Below, in pieces: positions 1-8,757 of a stretch of 64,000 nt of DNA. Source of the stretch: Mesorhizobium sp. Its GTDB lineage: Bacteria > Pseudomonadota > Alphaproteobacteria > Rhizobiales > Rhizobiaceae. Numbering within the stretch: position 1 is the stretch's first letter; every line of letters begins with the position of its first letter. The notes under the pieces were generated by a model. That model saw only the letters and a list, made by a program, of their open reading frames with translations. It was not told the DNA's origin and ran no database searches. The position numbers and the translations under genes were made by a program. The DNA is taken from the NCBI RefSeq assembly GCF_016793485.1, contig NZ_JAEULZ010000022.1, forward strand, positions 1 through 64,000, given 5' to 3'.

Positions 1-10
1 CGATGACCGT

Positions 11-143
11 CCTTCTCCCCTGAGGGAGAAGGTGGCTGAACGCAGCGAAGTCGGACGAGGGGTGGCTTAGCGCCGACTTACCCCCTCATCCGTCTCGGCG
101 CTTTGCGCCGATCCACCTTCTCCCTCAAGGGGAAAAGGGAGGG
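11..143. repeat. Inverted pair of rhizobial palindromic repeats
   Basis: Two diverged copies of one intergenic element lie head to head, about 11-65 on the + strand and about 81-143 on the - strand. Both share the core TCCCCTTGAGGGAGAAGGTGG (allowing one indel) and end in GGANGAGGGG. The first copy holds a perfect 9-bp stem (CCTTCTCCC 11-19 with 24-32, loop CTGA). The second holds TCGGCGC-TTT-GCGCCGA at 95-111. Elements of this type are common between genes in Mesorhizobium and relatives (general knowledge). The pair sits just past the stop of the M20 peptidase gene and could act as its terminator, although no T-run follows. Confidence 0.75.
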
Positions 144-152
144 AGCTCTTGC

Positions 153-1358
153 TCAATCGTCCAGTGCAGCCAGCAGCACTGCGATCTGACAACCCGTCAC
201 ATATTCGGGGACGTTGACGTATTCCTTGACGGTGTGGATTTCCGCCTGGCCCGCCGAAATCGTGACGGTGGGAATGCCTGCCTTGTCGAGCCAGTTGGCG
301 TCGAGGCCGCCATTGGAAAAGACATGGTTCGGCGTGATGCCGAGGATGTCGAGCGCGCGATCGGCGCGCTTCACGACCGCCTCGTCTTCGTTCAGGCGGA
401 AAGGTGGATAGGAGGTGGCGCGACTGAACTTCACGCCGGCCGTATCGCCCCCACTGTCCTTCACCTCGCCGCGGGCCTTCTCGAACGCGGCGCGGTAGCC
501 TTCGGCGATCTCGACTGCGAAGGCCGCGTCCGGGCTGCGGGCCTCGCCCTTCAGCCACGCATAGTCGGTGACGACATTGGTCGCGTCGCCGGCAGCCACT
601 GTGCCGTCCTTGCCGCCGAAGATGCCAACATTGCTGCTCCCAAAATGGTCGCCCTTGACCACCTTGCCGAACCAGCCGGCCTTGCGTGCCTCGACGAGGC
701 CGAGCGACGCAACCATCGTTGCGGAGATGCCTTTTTCCGGCGCGACGCCGGCATGGGACGCCTTGCCGGTGATCGCGACTTCCCAATTTTCCTGTCCGAC
801 CGCTCCGATGATCAGGTCAGCCGGCTTCTGGCCGTCGATATTGATGCACATCGCGACGTCGCCGAGATCCTTGGGGTTCATCTCACGTGCGCCGTGCAGC
901 CCGCTTTCCTCGCGAACGGTGAAGAGGAAGGTAAGCGGCGGGTGTGGAAGCTTATGCTTGATGAGGGTTTCGGCAACGGTGATCAGGACCGCGCAACCCG
1001 TGCGATTGTCGCCACCGAGCGCCGTCGTGCCGTCGGAAACGATCCGATCGCCATCGCGCCTCGGCACCGCTCCGGCGCAAAGCGGCACGGTGTCGAGATG
1101 GCACGAGAACAGGATGCCCGGACCCGGCCGAGTGCCCGGCAGCGTCGCGATCAGGTTGCCGGTTTCCGTCGGGACGGGAATGCGCTTGTTGACGTCGTCG
1201 AAGCGGATGTTGCCGGCCGGGACGCCGACCTTCTCAAGCGCTGCGCGAACCGCGTCGGCAATCTTCGCCTCCTTGCCGGTCACGCCTTCGACGGCGAGGA
1301 GATGCATGAGAAGATCGATTGCGCGTTCGGCGTCGACCAGTTCTGAAATATTGCTCAT
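153..1358 (-). CDS. M20 family metallopeptidase, PepT/CPG2-like
   Basis: The 401-aa product is a cytoplasmic zinc aminopeptidase or amidohydrolase of clan MH. Visible M20 landmarks, in order, are SCHLDTVP (metal-binding His and Asp), ALGGDNRTG (bridging Asp), TVREESGLHG (catalytic Glu pair) and a dimerisation-domain motif GKASHAGVAPEKG. The C-terminal half has GGLDANWL and a late metal-ligand region AEIHTVKEYV. Length and motif order fit the tripeptide aminopeptidase-like subgroup. The start has a purine-rich GGCGGGAGAAAG just upstream. It stands alone on its strand, so the substrate cannot be fixed from context. It could equally act on N-acylated or carbamoylated amino acids. Confidence 0.85.
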   Translation of the reverse strand: MSNISELVDAERAIDLLMHLLAVEGVTGKEAKIADAVRAALEKVGVPAGNIRFDDVNKRIPVPTETGNLIATLPGTRPGPGILFSCHLDTVPLCAGAVPRRDGDRIVSDGTTALGGDNRTGCAVLITVAETLIKHKLPHPPLTFLFTVREESGLHGAREMNPKDLGDVAMCINIDGQKPADLIIGAVGQENWEVAITGKASHAGVAPEKGISATMVASLGLVEARKAGWFGKVVKGDHFGSSNVGIFGGKDGTVAAGDATNVVTDYAWLKGEARSPDAAFAVEIAEGYRAAFEKARGEVKDSGGDTAGVKFSRATSYPPFRLNEDEAVVKRADRALDILGITPNHVFSNGGLDANWLDKAGIPTVTISAGQAEIHTVKEYVNVPEYVTGCQIAVLLAALDD

Positions 1359-1781
1359 CGTCTTTCTCCCGCCTGCTTTTCAATTGTCAAAAATAACCAA
1401 GACGCCGAACGCAGCGTCGGCGTCGCCGGAATAGTCCAAAAACACGACATATCAGGGTTGCAGATGCCTTCAAAACAACCCGCTGCGCTAAGAAGCTCAT
1501 GCAGTTGCTTTCTGGTGAGCTTCTTCCCGTCAAACAAGAATATCCAACATTTTCGCTGGTCGGACAACAACCGCCGCGTCCGCGAAGCATGATTTAGTGT
1601 TTGCGGACGGAACTCCTGAAACAGCCATTGCGGATGACGCTCTTTCATCCTATCCATTGGCGTCGTGGCTGCGGGCTAAGATACTTCCTTCAAGCTTGTG
1701 GTGTCGCGTAAACGTCTATCGGGAGTTGCGGCCCATAAAGATGCGCGCCGCGCTTGTGTTTCAAAGGGGAAGAACACGGCC
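1359..1781. other. 423-bp intergenic region, no confident gene
   Basis: This stretch separates the M20 peptidase start from the small lipoprotein gene. Its base composition is less GC-rich than the flanking genes. Reading frames of up to about 100 codons exist on the - strand, but I recognise no family, no ribosome-binding site and no compositional support. The only structure I can see is a short inverted repeat at 1401-1424. Confidence 0.5.
1401..1424 (-). terminator. Possible hairpin upstream of M20 peptidase
   Basis: GACGCCGA and TCGGCGTC form a perfect 8-bp stem around an 8-nt loop. Read on the - strand the stem is followed by TTGGTTATTTTT, which resembles a weak intrinsic terminator. 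It lies 43 bp before the peptidase start, so it may end an unrelated upstream transcript or act as a leader hairpin. No gene that would need it was found. Confidence 0.3.
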
Positions 1782-2030
1782 ATGAAAAAGACCTTGATTG
1801 CTCTTTCGCTCGCGGGCGCGCTTGCTGGCTGTACCACAACCGAACGCGATGTGGTGACCGGCGCTGCGGTTGGCACTGCAGTCGGACTTGCAGCGGGCGG
1901 AGATGCCGGAAGCGCCGCAATCGGCGCTGCCGCGGGCGCGGCGGGCGGCCTGCTGGTCCGTAACCTGCGCAACGGCTATTGCGAATATCGCAATCCGAAT
2001 ACCGGAAATCTCTACACCGCTCGTTGCTAG
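1782..2030 (+). CDS. Small glycine-zipper outer-membrane lipoprotein
   Basis: The 82-aa product starts MKKTLIALSLAGALAGC. That is a type II signal peptide with lipobox LAGC and lipidated Cys at position 17. After a short polar stretch comes a Gly/Ala-rich segment (about residues 27-57) with GxxxG spacing, as in SlyB/YMGG glycine-zipper proteins. A short tail contains NGYCEYRNPNTGN. The start was chosen because GGGGAAG lies 8 nt upstream and because it begins exactly at the signal peptide; an in-frame codon at 1698 would add a meaningless N-terminus. Such proteins are usually envelope structural lipoproteins or surface antigens. The specific role is unknown. Confidence 0.75.
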   Translation: MKKTLIALSLAGALAGCTTTERDVVTGAAVGTAVGLAAGGDAGSAAIGAAAGAAGGLLVRNLRNGYCEYRNPNTGNLYTARC

Positions 2031-2170
2031 GCTTCGACGCTTTCGACCAGCATAGTGATATGCTTCCGGGGTCGATATCTGGCCCCGGATGGGGAGTGAC
2101 GGCTCCACCGGTGCGGGTGGCTCTCGTGGAGTTACATTGATCGGAGAGGGGCGGGCTGGTATCTGGAGCC

Positions 2171-2497
2171 ATGTTGCTTCGCCTCGCCTACGTTTCCCAG
2201 CTCAACCCGGACATGACCGACGAGCGCATCGCTCGAATGATTGAAGAGGCGGCATCGGCCAACGCCAGTCATGGCGTCACTGGGATCATTGCCCTGGAAG
2301 GCCTTCGCGTATGCCAAGTGATCGAAGGCGACAGCGCGGACATAGACCGGCTTTTCTCCAACATCAGAGCCGATATGCGTCATGCGGCGATCATCGAACT
2401 GGATCGCATGGAAGTGTCTGCGCGGCGCTATCCGGACTGGTCGATGGTGCGGCTGCCCATGGTCGACATGGTGTTGCACGCCTACGCCGTGCTCTAG
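2171..2497 (+). CDS. BLUF domain blue-light sensor protein
   Basis: The 108-aa protein is a stand-alone BLUF (sensor of blue light using FAD) domain. The photochemically important residues all appear at the expected spacing: Tyr7 in RLAYVSQ, Asn31 in ANASHGVTG, Gln49 in VCQVIEG and Trp90 in PDWSM. These correspond to Tyr21, Asn45, Gln63 and Trp104 of AppA. There is no fused effector such as EAL or cyclase, so output must go through a partner protein, as in other short BLUF proteins. GGAG precedes the ATG. It is convergent with the AbgT gene and I see no obvious partner next to it. Confidence 0.9.
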   Translation: MLLRLAYVSQLNPDMTDERIARMIEEAASANASHGVTGIIALEGLRVCQVIEGDSADIDRLFSNIRADMRHAAIIELDRMEVSARRYPDWSMVRLPMVDMVLHAYAVL

Positions 2498-2561
2498 CCC
2501 AAGACCCGCTTTTCGTGGCCGTGCATGCGGTATGCTCGCTTGGCGAGGCGGATCGCGCAGC

Positions 2562-2577
2562 CGCCGCCGAAGCGGCG
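2562..2577 (-). terminator. Candidate hairpin ending the AbgT gene
   Basis: CGCCGC and GCGGCG pair around a 4-nt loop that reads TTCG on the - strand, giving a stable C(UUCG)G tetraloop hairpin 11 bp past the AbgT stop codon. No T-run follows, so it may be a 3'-end stabiliser rather than a true intrinsic terminator. Confidence 0.4.
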
Positions 2578-2588
2578 ATAGCGCAAAG

Positions 2589-4154
2589 TCAAGCCGGGCC
2601 GAGTGGAATGCCCAGCAGATACCAGGCGATCAGCAGCAGCGTCCACAACACCAGCAGAACGACGGTGTAGGGCAGCATGAGCGCGATGATCGTCCCCATG
2701 CCAGCGTCCTTCTGGTATTTCTGCGCAAAGCCGACCATGACCGCGAGATAGACGTTCAGCGGCGTGATCACATTCATCGGGCTGTCGCCGACGCGGTAGG
2801 CGGCCATCACGAGATCGGGGTCGCCGCCCAGCCTCATGAAAAGCGGCACAAAGACCGGCGCGAGAATGGCCCACTTCGCCAGCGCGCCTGTCAGGATGAT
2901 GTCGATGATGGCGACAACCAGCACGAACAGGACGATGTAGGTCACCCCGCTGATACGCATGGTCTGCAGGAAGTCGGCAAGGTTGACCGCAAGAACCGTG
3001 GCCAGATTCGTGAAGTTGAAAAAGGCGATGAAGTTCGCGATGACGAAGAGCAGGAACAGCATTCCCGCCAGATTGCTCCATGTCTTGACGACGAGGCCGA
3101 TCGCCGCGGTCACGTTGGCGATCGTGCCGGCGCCACGACCATAGGCATAGCCGACGACCAGGAACAGGAGGCTGATGAGTACGATCAGGCCGCTCATGAA
3201 GGGCGAGCCGGCCATGATGCCGCCGGTCTCCTGGTTGCGCAGGATGCCGTAGGGCAGGGGCGGTGCGGTCAGGAGTCCCACCACGATCACGAAGCCCAGC
3301 AGCGCCCGCCCGGCGAATTTCAGGCCGCGCGCCTCCGCCTCGGACAGTTCCACGCCGCCCTCGACGGGAACGCCGCCCTTGTAGGGACCGAGGCGCGGTT
3401 CGACGAAACGCTCGGTAATGATCGTCACGATGATCGCCATGATGATCGCAGACGCGATCATGAAATAGAGGTTGCCGACATCGGTGATGGCTGCGTTCGG
3501 ATTGACCGTGGCGATCGCGTCATTGGTCACCGCAACCAGCAATGCATCGGTCGGCGTGATGAACACGTTGACGAGGAAAACGGCGGCGACGCCTGCGAAA
3601 GCGGCCGCGAGGCCGGCCAGCGGGTGGCGGCCCATCGAATGGAACGCCGCCGCGCCGAGGGGAACGAGCACAAGGTAGCCAGCATCGGCGGCGATTGAAG
3701 ACAGCACGCCGACCATGACGATGATGAAGGTGAAGAGCGAGACGGGCGCGATGGCGACGATCTTGCGCACCAGCGTGGCGATGAGGCCGGACTCTTCGGC
3801 GAGGCCGACGCCGATCATGGCGACGAGAATGACGCCGACGCCCGCGAAGCCGAGGAAGTTCGAAACAGGCGAGGTGATGAGGAAGCGGATGCCGTCGCCG
3901 GAAAGCAGGCTGCGGACCGCAGTCGTCTGCTCGACGATATCGCCCACCGCCGCGTCGTATCCTTCATAGGTGACACTTGTGCCAAGCGCGGCAAAGATCA
4001 CCGACAGAAGAATTACAATGCCGATAAGGATAAAGAAGATGATCGCCGGATGCGGCACCATGTTGCCGACACGCTCGATCGTGCCGAGAAAGCCAGACAT
4101 CCCTGCCTGGTCAGATTGCTTTGATTTGGCCACCTTACCGCCCCTCAACGACAT
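2589..4154 (-). CDS. AbgT family transporter
   Basis: The 521-aa integral membrane protein has about a dozen hydrophobic segments. It begins with the family's ERVGNMVPHP region (E. coli AbgT has ERIGNKVPHP) and ends with the conserved block SPMNVITPLNVYLAVMVGF. AbgT proteins import p-aminobenzoyl-glutamate or, in MtrF, export sulfonamide-like drugs. This sequence alone cannot separate the two. The ATG at 4154 leaves about 25 residues before the conserved N-terminus, as in E. coli. In-frame starts at 4214 and 4100 are also possible. It is divergent from the SLC13 transporter. Confidence 0.85.
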   Translation of the reverse strand: MSLRGGKVAKSKQSDQAGMSGFLGTIERVGNMVPHPAIIFFILIGIVILLSVIFAALGTSVTYEGYDAAVGDIVEQTTAVRSLLSGDGIRFLITSPVSNFLGFAGVGVILVAMIGVGLAEESGLIATLVRKIVAIAPVSLFTFIIVMVGVLSSIAADAGYLVLVPLGAAAFHSMGRHPLAGLAAAFAGVAAVFLVNVFITPTDALLVAVTNDAIATVNPNAAITDVGNLYFMIASAIIMAIIVTIITERFVEPRLGPYKGGVPVEGGVELSEAEARGLKFAGRALLGFVIVVGLLTAPPLPYGILRNQETGGIMAGSPFMSGLIVLISLLFLVVGYAYGRGAGTIANVTAAIGLVVKTWSNLAGMLFLLFVIANFIAFFNFTNLATVLAVNLADFLQTMRISGVTYIVLFVLVVAIIDIILTGALAKWAILAPVFVPLFMRLGGDPDLVMAAYRVGDSPMNVITPLNVYLAVMVGFAQKYQKDAGMGTIIALMLPYTVVLLVLWTLLLIAWYLLGIPLGPA

Positions 4155-4311
4155 GGTCGCGTCCAGCCGCAGCCAGCGCATAAAACCATGACATGAAAGC
4201 CGTTTTTGTTGCAAGCGCCGCGCGCGCGTACCGGTGATTTGTAGTGGTGCAGACTTGCCAGAATCGCAGCGTATCGTCCAATATCAGCCGCGGGTGGAAA
4301 AGGGCCTTGAC

Positions 4312-6117
4312 TTGAGCGATATCTGGATTGTCTTCGCGATTATCGTCGGCATTGTTGTCCTGTTCGTCTGGGATCGCATTCCTGTCATCGCTGTATGCAT
4401 TGGCGCGTCGCTCGCCCTGTGGGCCACAGGAATTCTGACCCTGCCTCAAGCCCTCGGCGGCTTTGGCGACCCCGCAGTCATCTTCATCGCCTCGCTCTTC
4501 GTCGTGTCCGCTGGACTTGAAGTATCCGGCGTGACTGCATGGGCAGGGCAGTTGCTTATCGGGCAGGCTGGAGAGAGCCGCACGCGGTTGATCGTCCTGA
4601 TGATGCTGTTCGTCGGCGTTCTGTCTGCCCTCATCAGCGTGAATGGCGCGGTTGCAGCGCTGCTTCCCGTGGTGGTCGTCATGGCGATCAGGCTCGGCCG
4701 CTCGCCGTCGCAGCTTCTGATGCCGCTGGTGTTCGGGGCCCATGCCGGCTCCAAGCTGATGATGACGGGAACGCCGGTCAACGTGTTGGTTGTGGAAGCA
4801 TCCGAGAATGCCGGCGGCGGCGGCTTCGGGTATTTTGAGTTCGCACTGGTCGGCATCCCCATCGTCATGGGCTGCATTGCCATCGCCGTGCTGTTCGGCG
4901 AGAAGCTTCTGCCGCACCGCACCAGCCCGAGCCTGCCACCCGATCTCAGCAGGCACGCCTCGACGTTGGTGGAGCAGTACCGGCTTTCGGCCGACGTTCA
5001 CCAACTGCGTGTTCGCGAGGACTCGCCGCTTGTCGGCACGGATCGGGACGATCTCGGAAAATCAGACGCGGACGGCCTGACGCTCGTCACGTTGAAGAAC
5101 GCACTCGGCGAATCCCTCCGCACCGCAAAAATTGCCGCCAGCGACATCCTGGTGATGCGAGGTCCCCCAGATGCGGCGGCGAAATTCGCGCATGACATGG
5201 GCCTCTCGTTCCGAGACGATGCGCCGGACGGCAGCGTGCGCGACGAGTTGTTCAACCGCGACTCCGGCCTAGCGGAAGTGGTGATCCCGCCGCGCTCGCC
5301 GCTGATCGGCCAGCGTTTCTTCCCGGGGATGGTGACGGAAAGCGGGGACCTGATCGTGCTGGCGATCCAGCGCCAGGGCAGCGAACTTCGCCCGGGCGAA
5401 GCGCTGGCGGCCGGCGATACACTGCTGCTGCAGGGCACATGGTCGGCGCTCGATAGCAGGCTGCATCCTGCCGAGGTGCTGGTGGTGAATTCGCCCGACC
5501 TGGTGCGACGTCAGGCGGTGCCCATGGGACCGGGCGCATATACCGTGCTGGCGACGCTGGCCATCATGGTGTTCCTGCTTGCCACAGGGCTGGTGCCGCC
5601 GGCCGTGGCTGGCCTGATCGCTGCCGGAATCATCCTGCTTTCGGGAGTGCTGTCGGTCGAAGGTGTCTACCGGGCGATCAACTGGACGACAGTCATCCTT
5701 GTCGGCGCGCTCACGCCGCTTTCCTTGGCCATGCAGGAGACGGGAGCCGCCAAGATGCTTGCGACCGCGCTGGTGGAGGCGGTTGGCGACGCAGGACCTT
5801 ATACGCTGCTGGCGGGGCTGTTCCTGTTCTCGGCCGTTCTCGGGCAGGTGATCTCGAACACGGCGACCTCGCTGATCGTGATCCCCATCGCTGTCGTCGC
5901 GGCTAACGAGATGGGGATTTCGGTGCAGCCCGTGCTGATGTCCGTCGCCATAGCCTGCGCGGCGGCATTCCTGACGCCCGTCGCGACGCCGACGAACCTC
6001 ATGGTCATGGAGCCGGGCGCCTACAAATTCGGTGACTACTGGAAGTTCGGCCTGCCGATGATGATCTGGTTCTTCATCATCGCGGTGTTCCTCGTGCCCG
6101 TGTTCTGGTCTTTCTGA
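4312..6117 (+). CDS. SLC13-type permease with two RCK_C (TrkA-C) domains
   Basis: The product is a 601-aa inner-membrane transporter of the divalent anion:Na+ symporter group. An N-terminal transmembrane half runs to about residue 200 (GDPAVIFIASLFVVSAGLEVSG, repeat motif near TGTPVNVLVV). It is followed by two soluble RCK_C domains: VREDSPLVGTDRDDLG to LVMRGPPD, then VVIPPRSPLIGQRFF to LLLQGTW. A second transmembrane half carries NTATSLIVIPIAV and TPVATPTNLMV. Substrates of such proteins range from sulfate to dicarboxylates. TTG at 4312 was chosen because GGAAAAGGG ends 7 nt before it and the fold starts at once. An ATG at 4234 would add about 26 polar residues without family likeness. Confidence 0.8.
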   Translation: MSDIWIVFAIIVGIVVLFVWDRIPVIAVCIGASLALWATGILTLPQALGGFGDPAVIFIASLFVVSAGLEVSGVTAWAGQLLIGQAGESRTRLIVLMMLFVGVLSALISVNGAVAALLPVVVVMAIRLGRSPSQLLMPLVFGAHAGSKLMMTGTPVNVLVVEASENAGGGGFGYFEFALVGIPIVMGCIAIAVLFGEKLLPHRTSPSLPPDLSRHASTLVEQYRLSADVHQLRVREDSPLVGTDRDDLGKSDADGLTLVTLKNALGESLRTAKIAASDILVMRGPPDAAAKFAHDMGLSFRDDAPDGSVRDELFNRDSGLAEVVIPPRSPLIGQRFFPGMVTESGDLIVLAIQRQGSELRPGEALAAGDTLLLQGTWSALDSRLHPAEVLVVNSPDLVRRQAVPMGPGAYTVLATLAIMVFLLATGLVPPAVAGLIAAGIILLSGVLSVEGVYRAINWTTVILVGALTPLSLAMQETGAAKMLATALVEAVGDAGPYTLLAGLFLFSAVLGQVISNTATSLIVIPIAVVAANEMGISVQPVLMSVAIACAAAFLTPVATPTNLMVMEPGAYKFGDYWKFGLPMMIWFFIIAVFLVPVFWSF

Positions 6118-6138
6118 CAACGGCCGCCTGCAAGGCAG

Positions 6139-6148
6139 CTGACGTCAG
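6139..6148. promoter_or_regulatory. Short perfect palindrome CTGACGTCAG
   Basis: A perfect 10-bp palindrome lies in the 135-bp gap between the SLC13 gene and the beta-helix protein gene, about 105 bp before the latter. It could be a dimer binding site or chance. Nothing else supports it. Confidence 0.2.
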
Positions 6149-6252
6149 TTGGGGAGGTCTTCGCATGCACCAGTCTGACAGCCGGGAGGTAGGGCGTCGC
6201 GTATGCCACGTCCGCTTCCTGTCCTGCACTCCGGCCTTGTCCTGAGGCCAAC

Positions 6253-7959
6253 GTGTCTAACCCGGACCGACATGCAGACCTGATCAGCCGTTTCGGCGCG
6301 CTGTCGCCTGCCGAAACGGTTCTCGTTGACAACATCGGCGTTGGCCATGTCGACCAGCTCGGCGAAGGCAAGGTTCCTGAGCCCGATGACGTCGAGCAGC
6401 AAGTCCGGGCGGAGTTGATCCGTTACCTGCTTCTGGGCGGTGGACACGCTCCCAAAATGCACGAAAAGGGCATCAGGCTTTCCGGTGTGACGATCACCGG
6501 CATCCTCGACCTCGAGGGATGTCGTATTCCCCACGACATTGGACTTCTGGACTGCCGGTTCGAGATGAAGCCGGTCCTGCGCTCCGCGCAACTGGACACG
6601 GTTTCCTTCGATGGATCGATCCTGCCGGGCCTGGCGGCCGATCGGGTGGAAGCGCGCGGCGACCTGCTGTTGCGCGCCGCGCGGGTGCGTGGCCCTGTCG
6701 CCCTTCGTGGCGCGCGCATCGGCGGCGACCTGGCTTTCGACGGAGCGGAACTGTCGCATCCCAACGACCGGGCGATTCGCGCCGAGCGCATATCGATACG
6801 CGGCAGCGCCAGCTTTCGCGGCGCCCGCGTCCAGGGCGGCATTTCCATCCCGGGCGCGCGAGCCGGCGGCGACCTCGATTTCGTCGGCGTGCATGTGGAG
6901 CAGCCCGGCGACGTGGCCATCGATGCCGATGCCGTGCATGTCAACGGCGACCTGATCCTGCGTCATGTCAACGTCGACGGCCGGGTCCGGGCAATATCGG
7001 CGCAGGTCGACGGCGACGCAGATGCTTCCGGCGCAAAGATTCGCGCCAAGGGCGACATTGCGCTCAACCTCAACCGAAGCGTCGTCGGCGGCGCGTTTTT
7101 CCTCCGCGACGAGGCGACGGTAGAGGGCGCGCTCAGCCTGAACGGCTCGACGCTGGGGGCAATCGTCGACGACGTGGCTTCCTGGCCCCAGCCCGGCGAT
7201 CTGCTGCTCAACCACTGCCGCTATGGCGGTTTCCTCGGGTCGTCGGTCGATGCCAGCGAACGGCTCAACTGGCTGTCGCGACAGGACCCGTCGCGATGGG
7301 GAGAGGATTTCTGGCCGCAGCCCTACGAACAGCTCGCACGCGTCATGGCCGAGATGGGCCATCCGGAAGACAAGCGTCGCGTCCTGATCGAGAAAGAAAG
7401 GCTGCAGCGCACGTCGCGGCGGCTGCGTACCTCCGGCAAGGCGACGCGGGCGCTGCTCTGGCTGTCGGACCGGGTGCTTTGGGCGACGACCGGCTATGGG
7501 CGCAGGCCGCTGCTGGCGGTGATCTGGATAGCGGTCTTCTGGGTGCTGGGTGGGGTGTACTACGGGTGGCTGGAGCACACCGATGCCATTCGCCCCAATT
7601 CGGTGGTTGTCCTGCGCTCGCCCGAATGGGTGCTGTGCAGTGTGCCGACGACGGAAACGACGTTCCTCGTCTCGACTGGCCAGGAGAGGCAGGGCCTAGC
7701 CGCAGCCGGGCAGACGCAGCTGTCGTGTTTCTTCGAACAGCCCGAGGCCGATGCTTTTCCGAAGTTCAGCCCGCTGATGCTGTCTGCGGACATGATTTTC
7801 CCGGGCCTGGGGAGTGGACAACGGGAATACTGGTCGCCCGATACGCGCACGACGTCGGGCTACATCGGCAGGCTCTACGCCTATTTCCAGGCGCTTGCAG
7901 GGCTGGGCCTTGGCTTGCTGGCCGTCGCAGGCTTCAGCGGCATCGTGCGTTCGGACTGA
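6253..7959 (+). CDS. Beta-helix-like repeat membrane protein (unknown function)
   Basis: The 568-aa product has three parts. An N-terminal alpha region (1-65) contains VRAELIRYLLLGG. Residues about 70-330 are short repeats of the form GDLxLRxARVxGxVxLxGARIGGDL, typical of pentapeptide-like or bactofilin-like right-handed beta-helices. The C-terminal part has a transmembrane helix at about 417-437, a loop of roughly 100 residues, and a last helix at about 541-563 ending in GFSGIVRSD. The two-helix C-terminus with an intervening loop loosely recalls ion-channel modules, but I see no selectivity-filter signature. Homologues in actinobacteria are often labelled membrane-associated oxidoreductase without biochemical support. 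Start is GTG with TGAGG 6 nt upstream. Confidence 0.6.
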   Translation: MSNPDRHADLISRFGALSPAETVLVDNIGVGHVDQLGEGKVPEPDDVEQQVRAELIRYLLLGGGHAPKMHEKGIRLSGVTITGILDLEGCRIPHDIGLLDCRFEMKPVLRSAQLDTVSFDGSILPGLAADRVEARGDLLLRAARVRGPVALRGARIGGDLAFDGAELSHPNDRAIRAERISIRGSASFRGARVQGGISIPGARAGGDLDFVGVHVEQPGDVAIDADAVHVNGDLILRHVNVDGRVRAISAQVDGDADASGAKIRAKGDIALNLNRSVVGGAFFLRDEATVEGALSLNGSTLGAIVDDVASWPQPGDLLLNHCRYGGFLGSSVDASERLNWLSRQDPSRWGEDFWPQPYEQLARVMAEMGHPEDKRRVLIEKERLQRTSRRLRTSGKATRALLWLSDRVLWATTGYGRRPLLAVIWIAVFWVLGGVYYGWLEHTDAIRPNSVVVLRSPEWVLCSVPTTETTFLVSTGQERQGLAAAGQTQLSCFFEQPEADAFPKFSPLMLSADMIFPGLGSGQREYWSPDTRTTSGYIGRLYAYFQALAGLGLGLLAVAGFSGIVRSD

Positions 7960-7980
7960 GGCGGTCCGGGAAGCGCCTTC

Positions 7981-8673
7981 TCAGGCTGGGACGGAGCGCG
8001 GATCGGGCTTGGCCCGCATTTCCTCCTGCCGGGTGATGAGTTCATCACTCCAGGCGATGTCGTCCTGCATGGCTGCACGGGCGGCCTGGGGATCACCGGC
8101 CTTCAGTGCGGCGATGAAACGGAAATGGAGATGGTTGTCGCCAGTCAGGCGGCGCACGGGCACGACTTCATGGAAGGTCCGCAGGAACGGTCCCATCAGC
8201 GTCCACATGTTCTCGCAGATCGCCTCGACATAGGGCATTTCGGCAAAGCGCAGGATCAGGAAATGGAAGTCGCGATTGGCCTGCGCGGCTTCTCGTGGAT
8301 TGGACGCGGCTGCCTTGATGAAGGTCGCGTTCTGCGCCTCGAGTTCGTCGATCATGGCGGAGGTCGCGATCTGGCCGACCCGGAAAGCGGCCATGCCTTC
8401 GAGGTCCTTGCGGATCGAAACGATCTCGCGCAGGTCGCGGCTCGTCGGGTCCGGCACGATCACCGACGTCGCCGCCTTGACCTCCAGGGCCTGCTCGCTG
8501 ACAAGCCGGAAGATCGCTTCGCGGACCGGCGTGATCGATGTCCCGTATTGCTCGGCGACCGTGGATATCGTCAGCCGTTCGCCGGGACGGTACTCGCCAT
8601 CCATCAGGGAAAGACGCAGGCTGCGATAGATCTGCTCCGACAGGTTTTCCTTGACGACTGCTTTGGGCGGCAT
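7981..8673 (-). CDS. GntR family regulator, FCD subfamily
   Basis: The 230-aa protein has an N-terminal winged helix (about 10-75: LSEQIYRSLRLSLMDGEY, PGERLTISTVAEQYGTS, TPVREAIFRL) and a C-terminal all-helical FCD ligand domain. The FCD domain shows the metal/ligand pattern around NRDFHFLILRFA and DNHLHFRFIAAL. It lies at the distal end of the sugar ABC operon, 84 bp after the lactonase gene. It probably represses that operon and releases DNA on binding a sugar acid or lactone (inference from position). Its best-supported target is the divergent control region near 14.3 kb. Confidence 0.85.
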   Translation of the reverse strand: MPPKAVVKENLSEQIYRSLRLSLMDGEYRPGERLTISTVAEQYGTSITPVREAIFRLVSEQALEVKAATSVIVPDPTSRDLREIVSIRKDLEGMAAFRVGQIATSAMIDELEAQNATFIKAAASNPREAAQANRDFHFLILRFAEMPYVEAICENMWTLMGPFLRTFHEVVPVRRLTGDNHLHFRFIAALKAGDPQAARAAMQDDIAWSDELITRQEEMRAKPDPRSVPA

Positions 8674-8757
8674 TCAGGTCATCCCCGCGAGTTGCACCAT
8701 GATAGGCGAAGCGACCCGGCTCCGCCAAGGTCTGCCTGTGGACCGATGGCGCAGCAA

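Noticed and set aside
153..1358. Linking the first M20 peptidase to the ureide cluster M20 hydrolase as a pathway pair
   Set aside because: They belong to different M20 subgroups and are 15 kb and several unrelated operons apart.
1355..1657. A 100-codon frame on the - strand upstream of the M20 peptidase
   Set aside because: It overlaps the peptidase start, has no ribosome site and no recognisable features. I treat the region as intergenic.
2382..3698. A 438-codon open frame on the + strand over the AbgT gene
   Set aside because: It is antisense to a clear multi-helix transporter; its product is hydrophilic and unlike any family.
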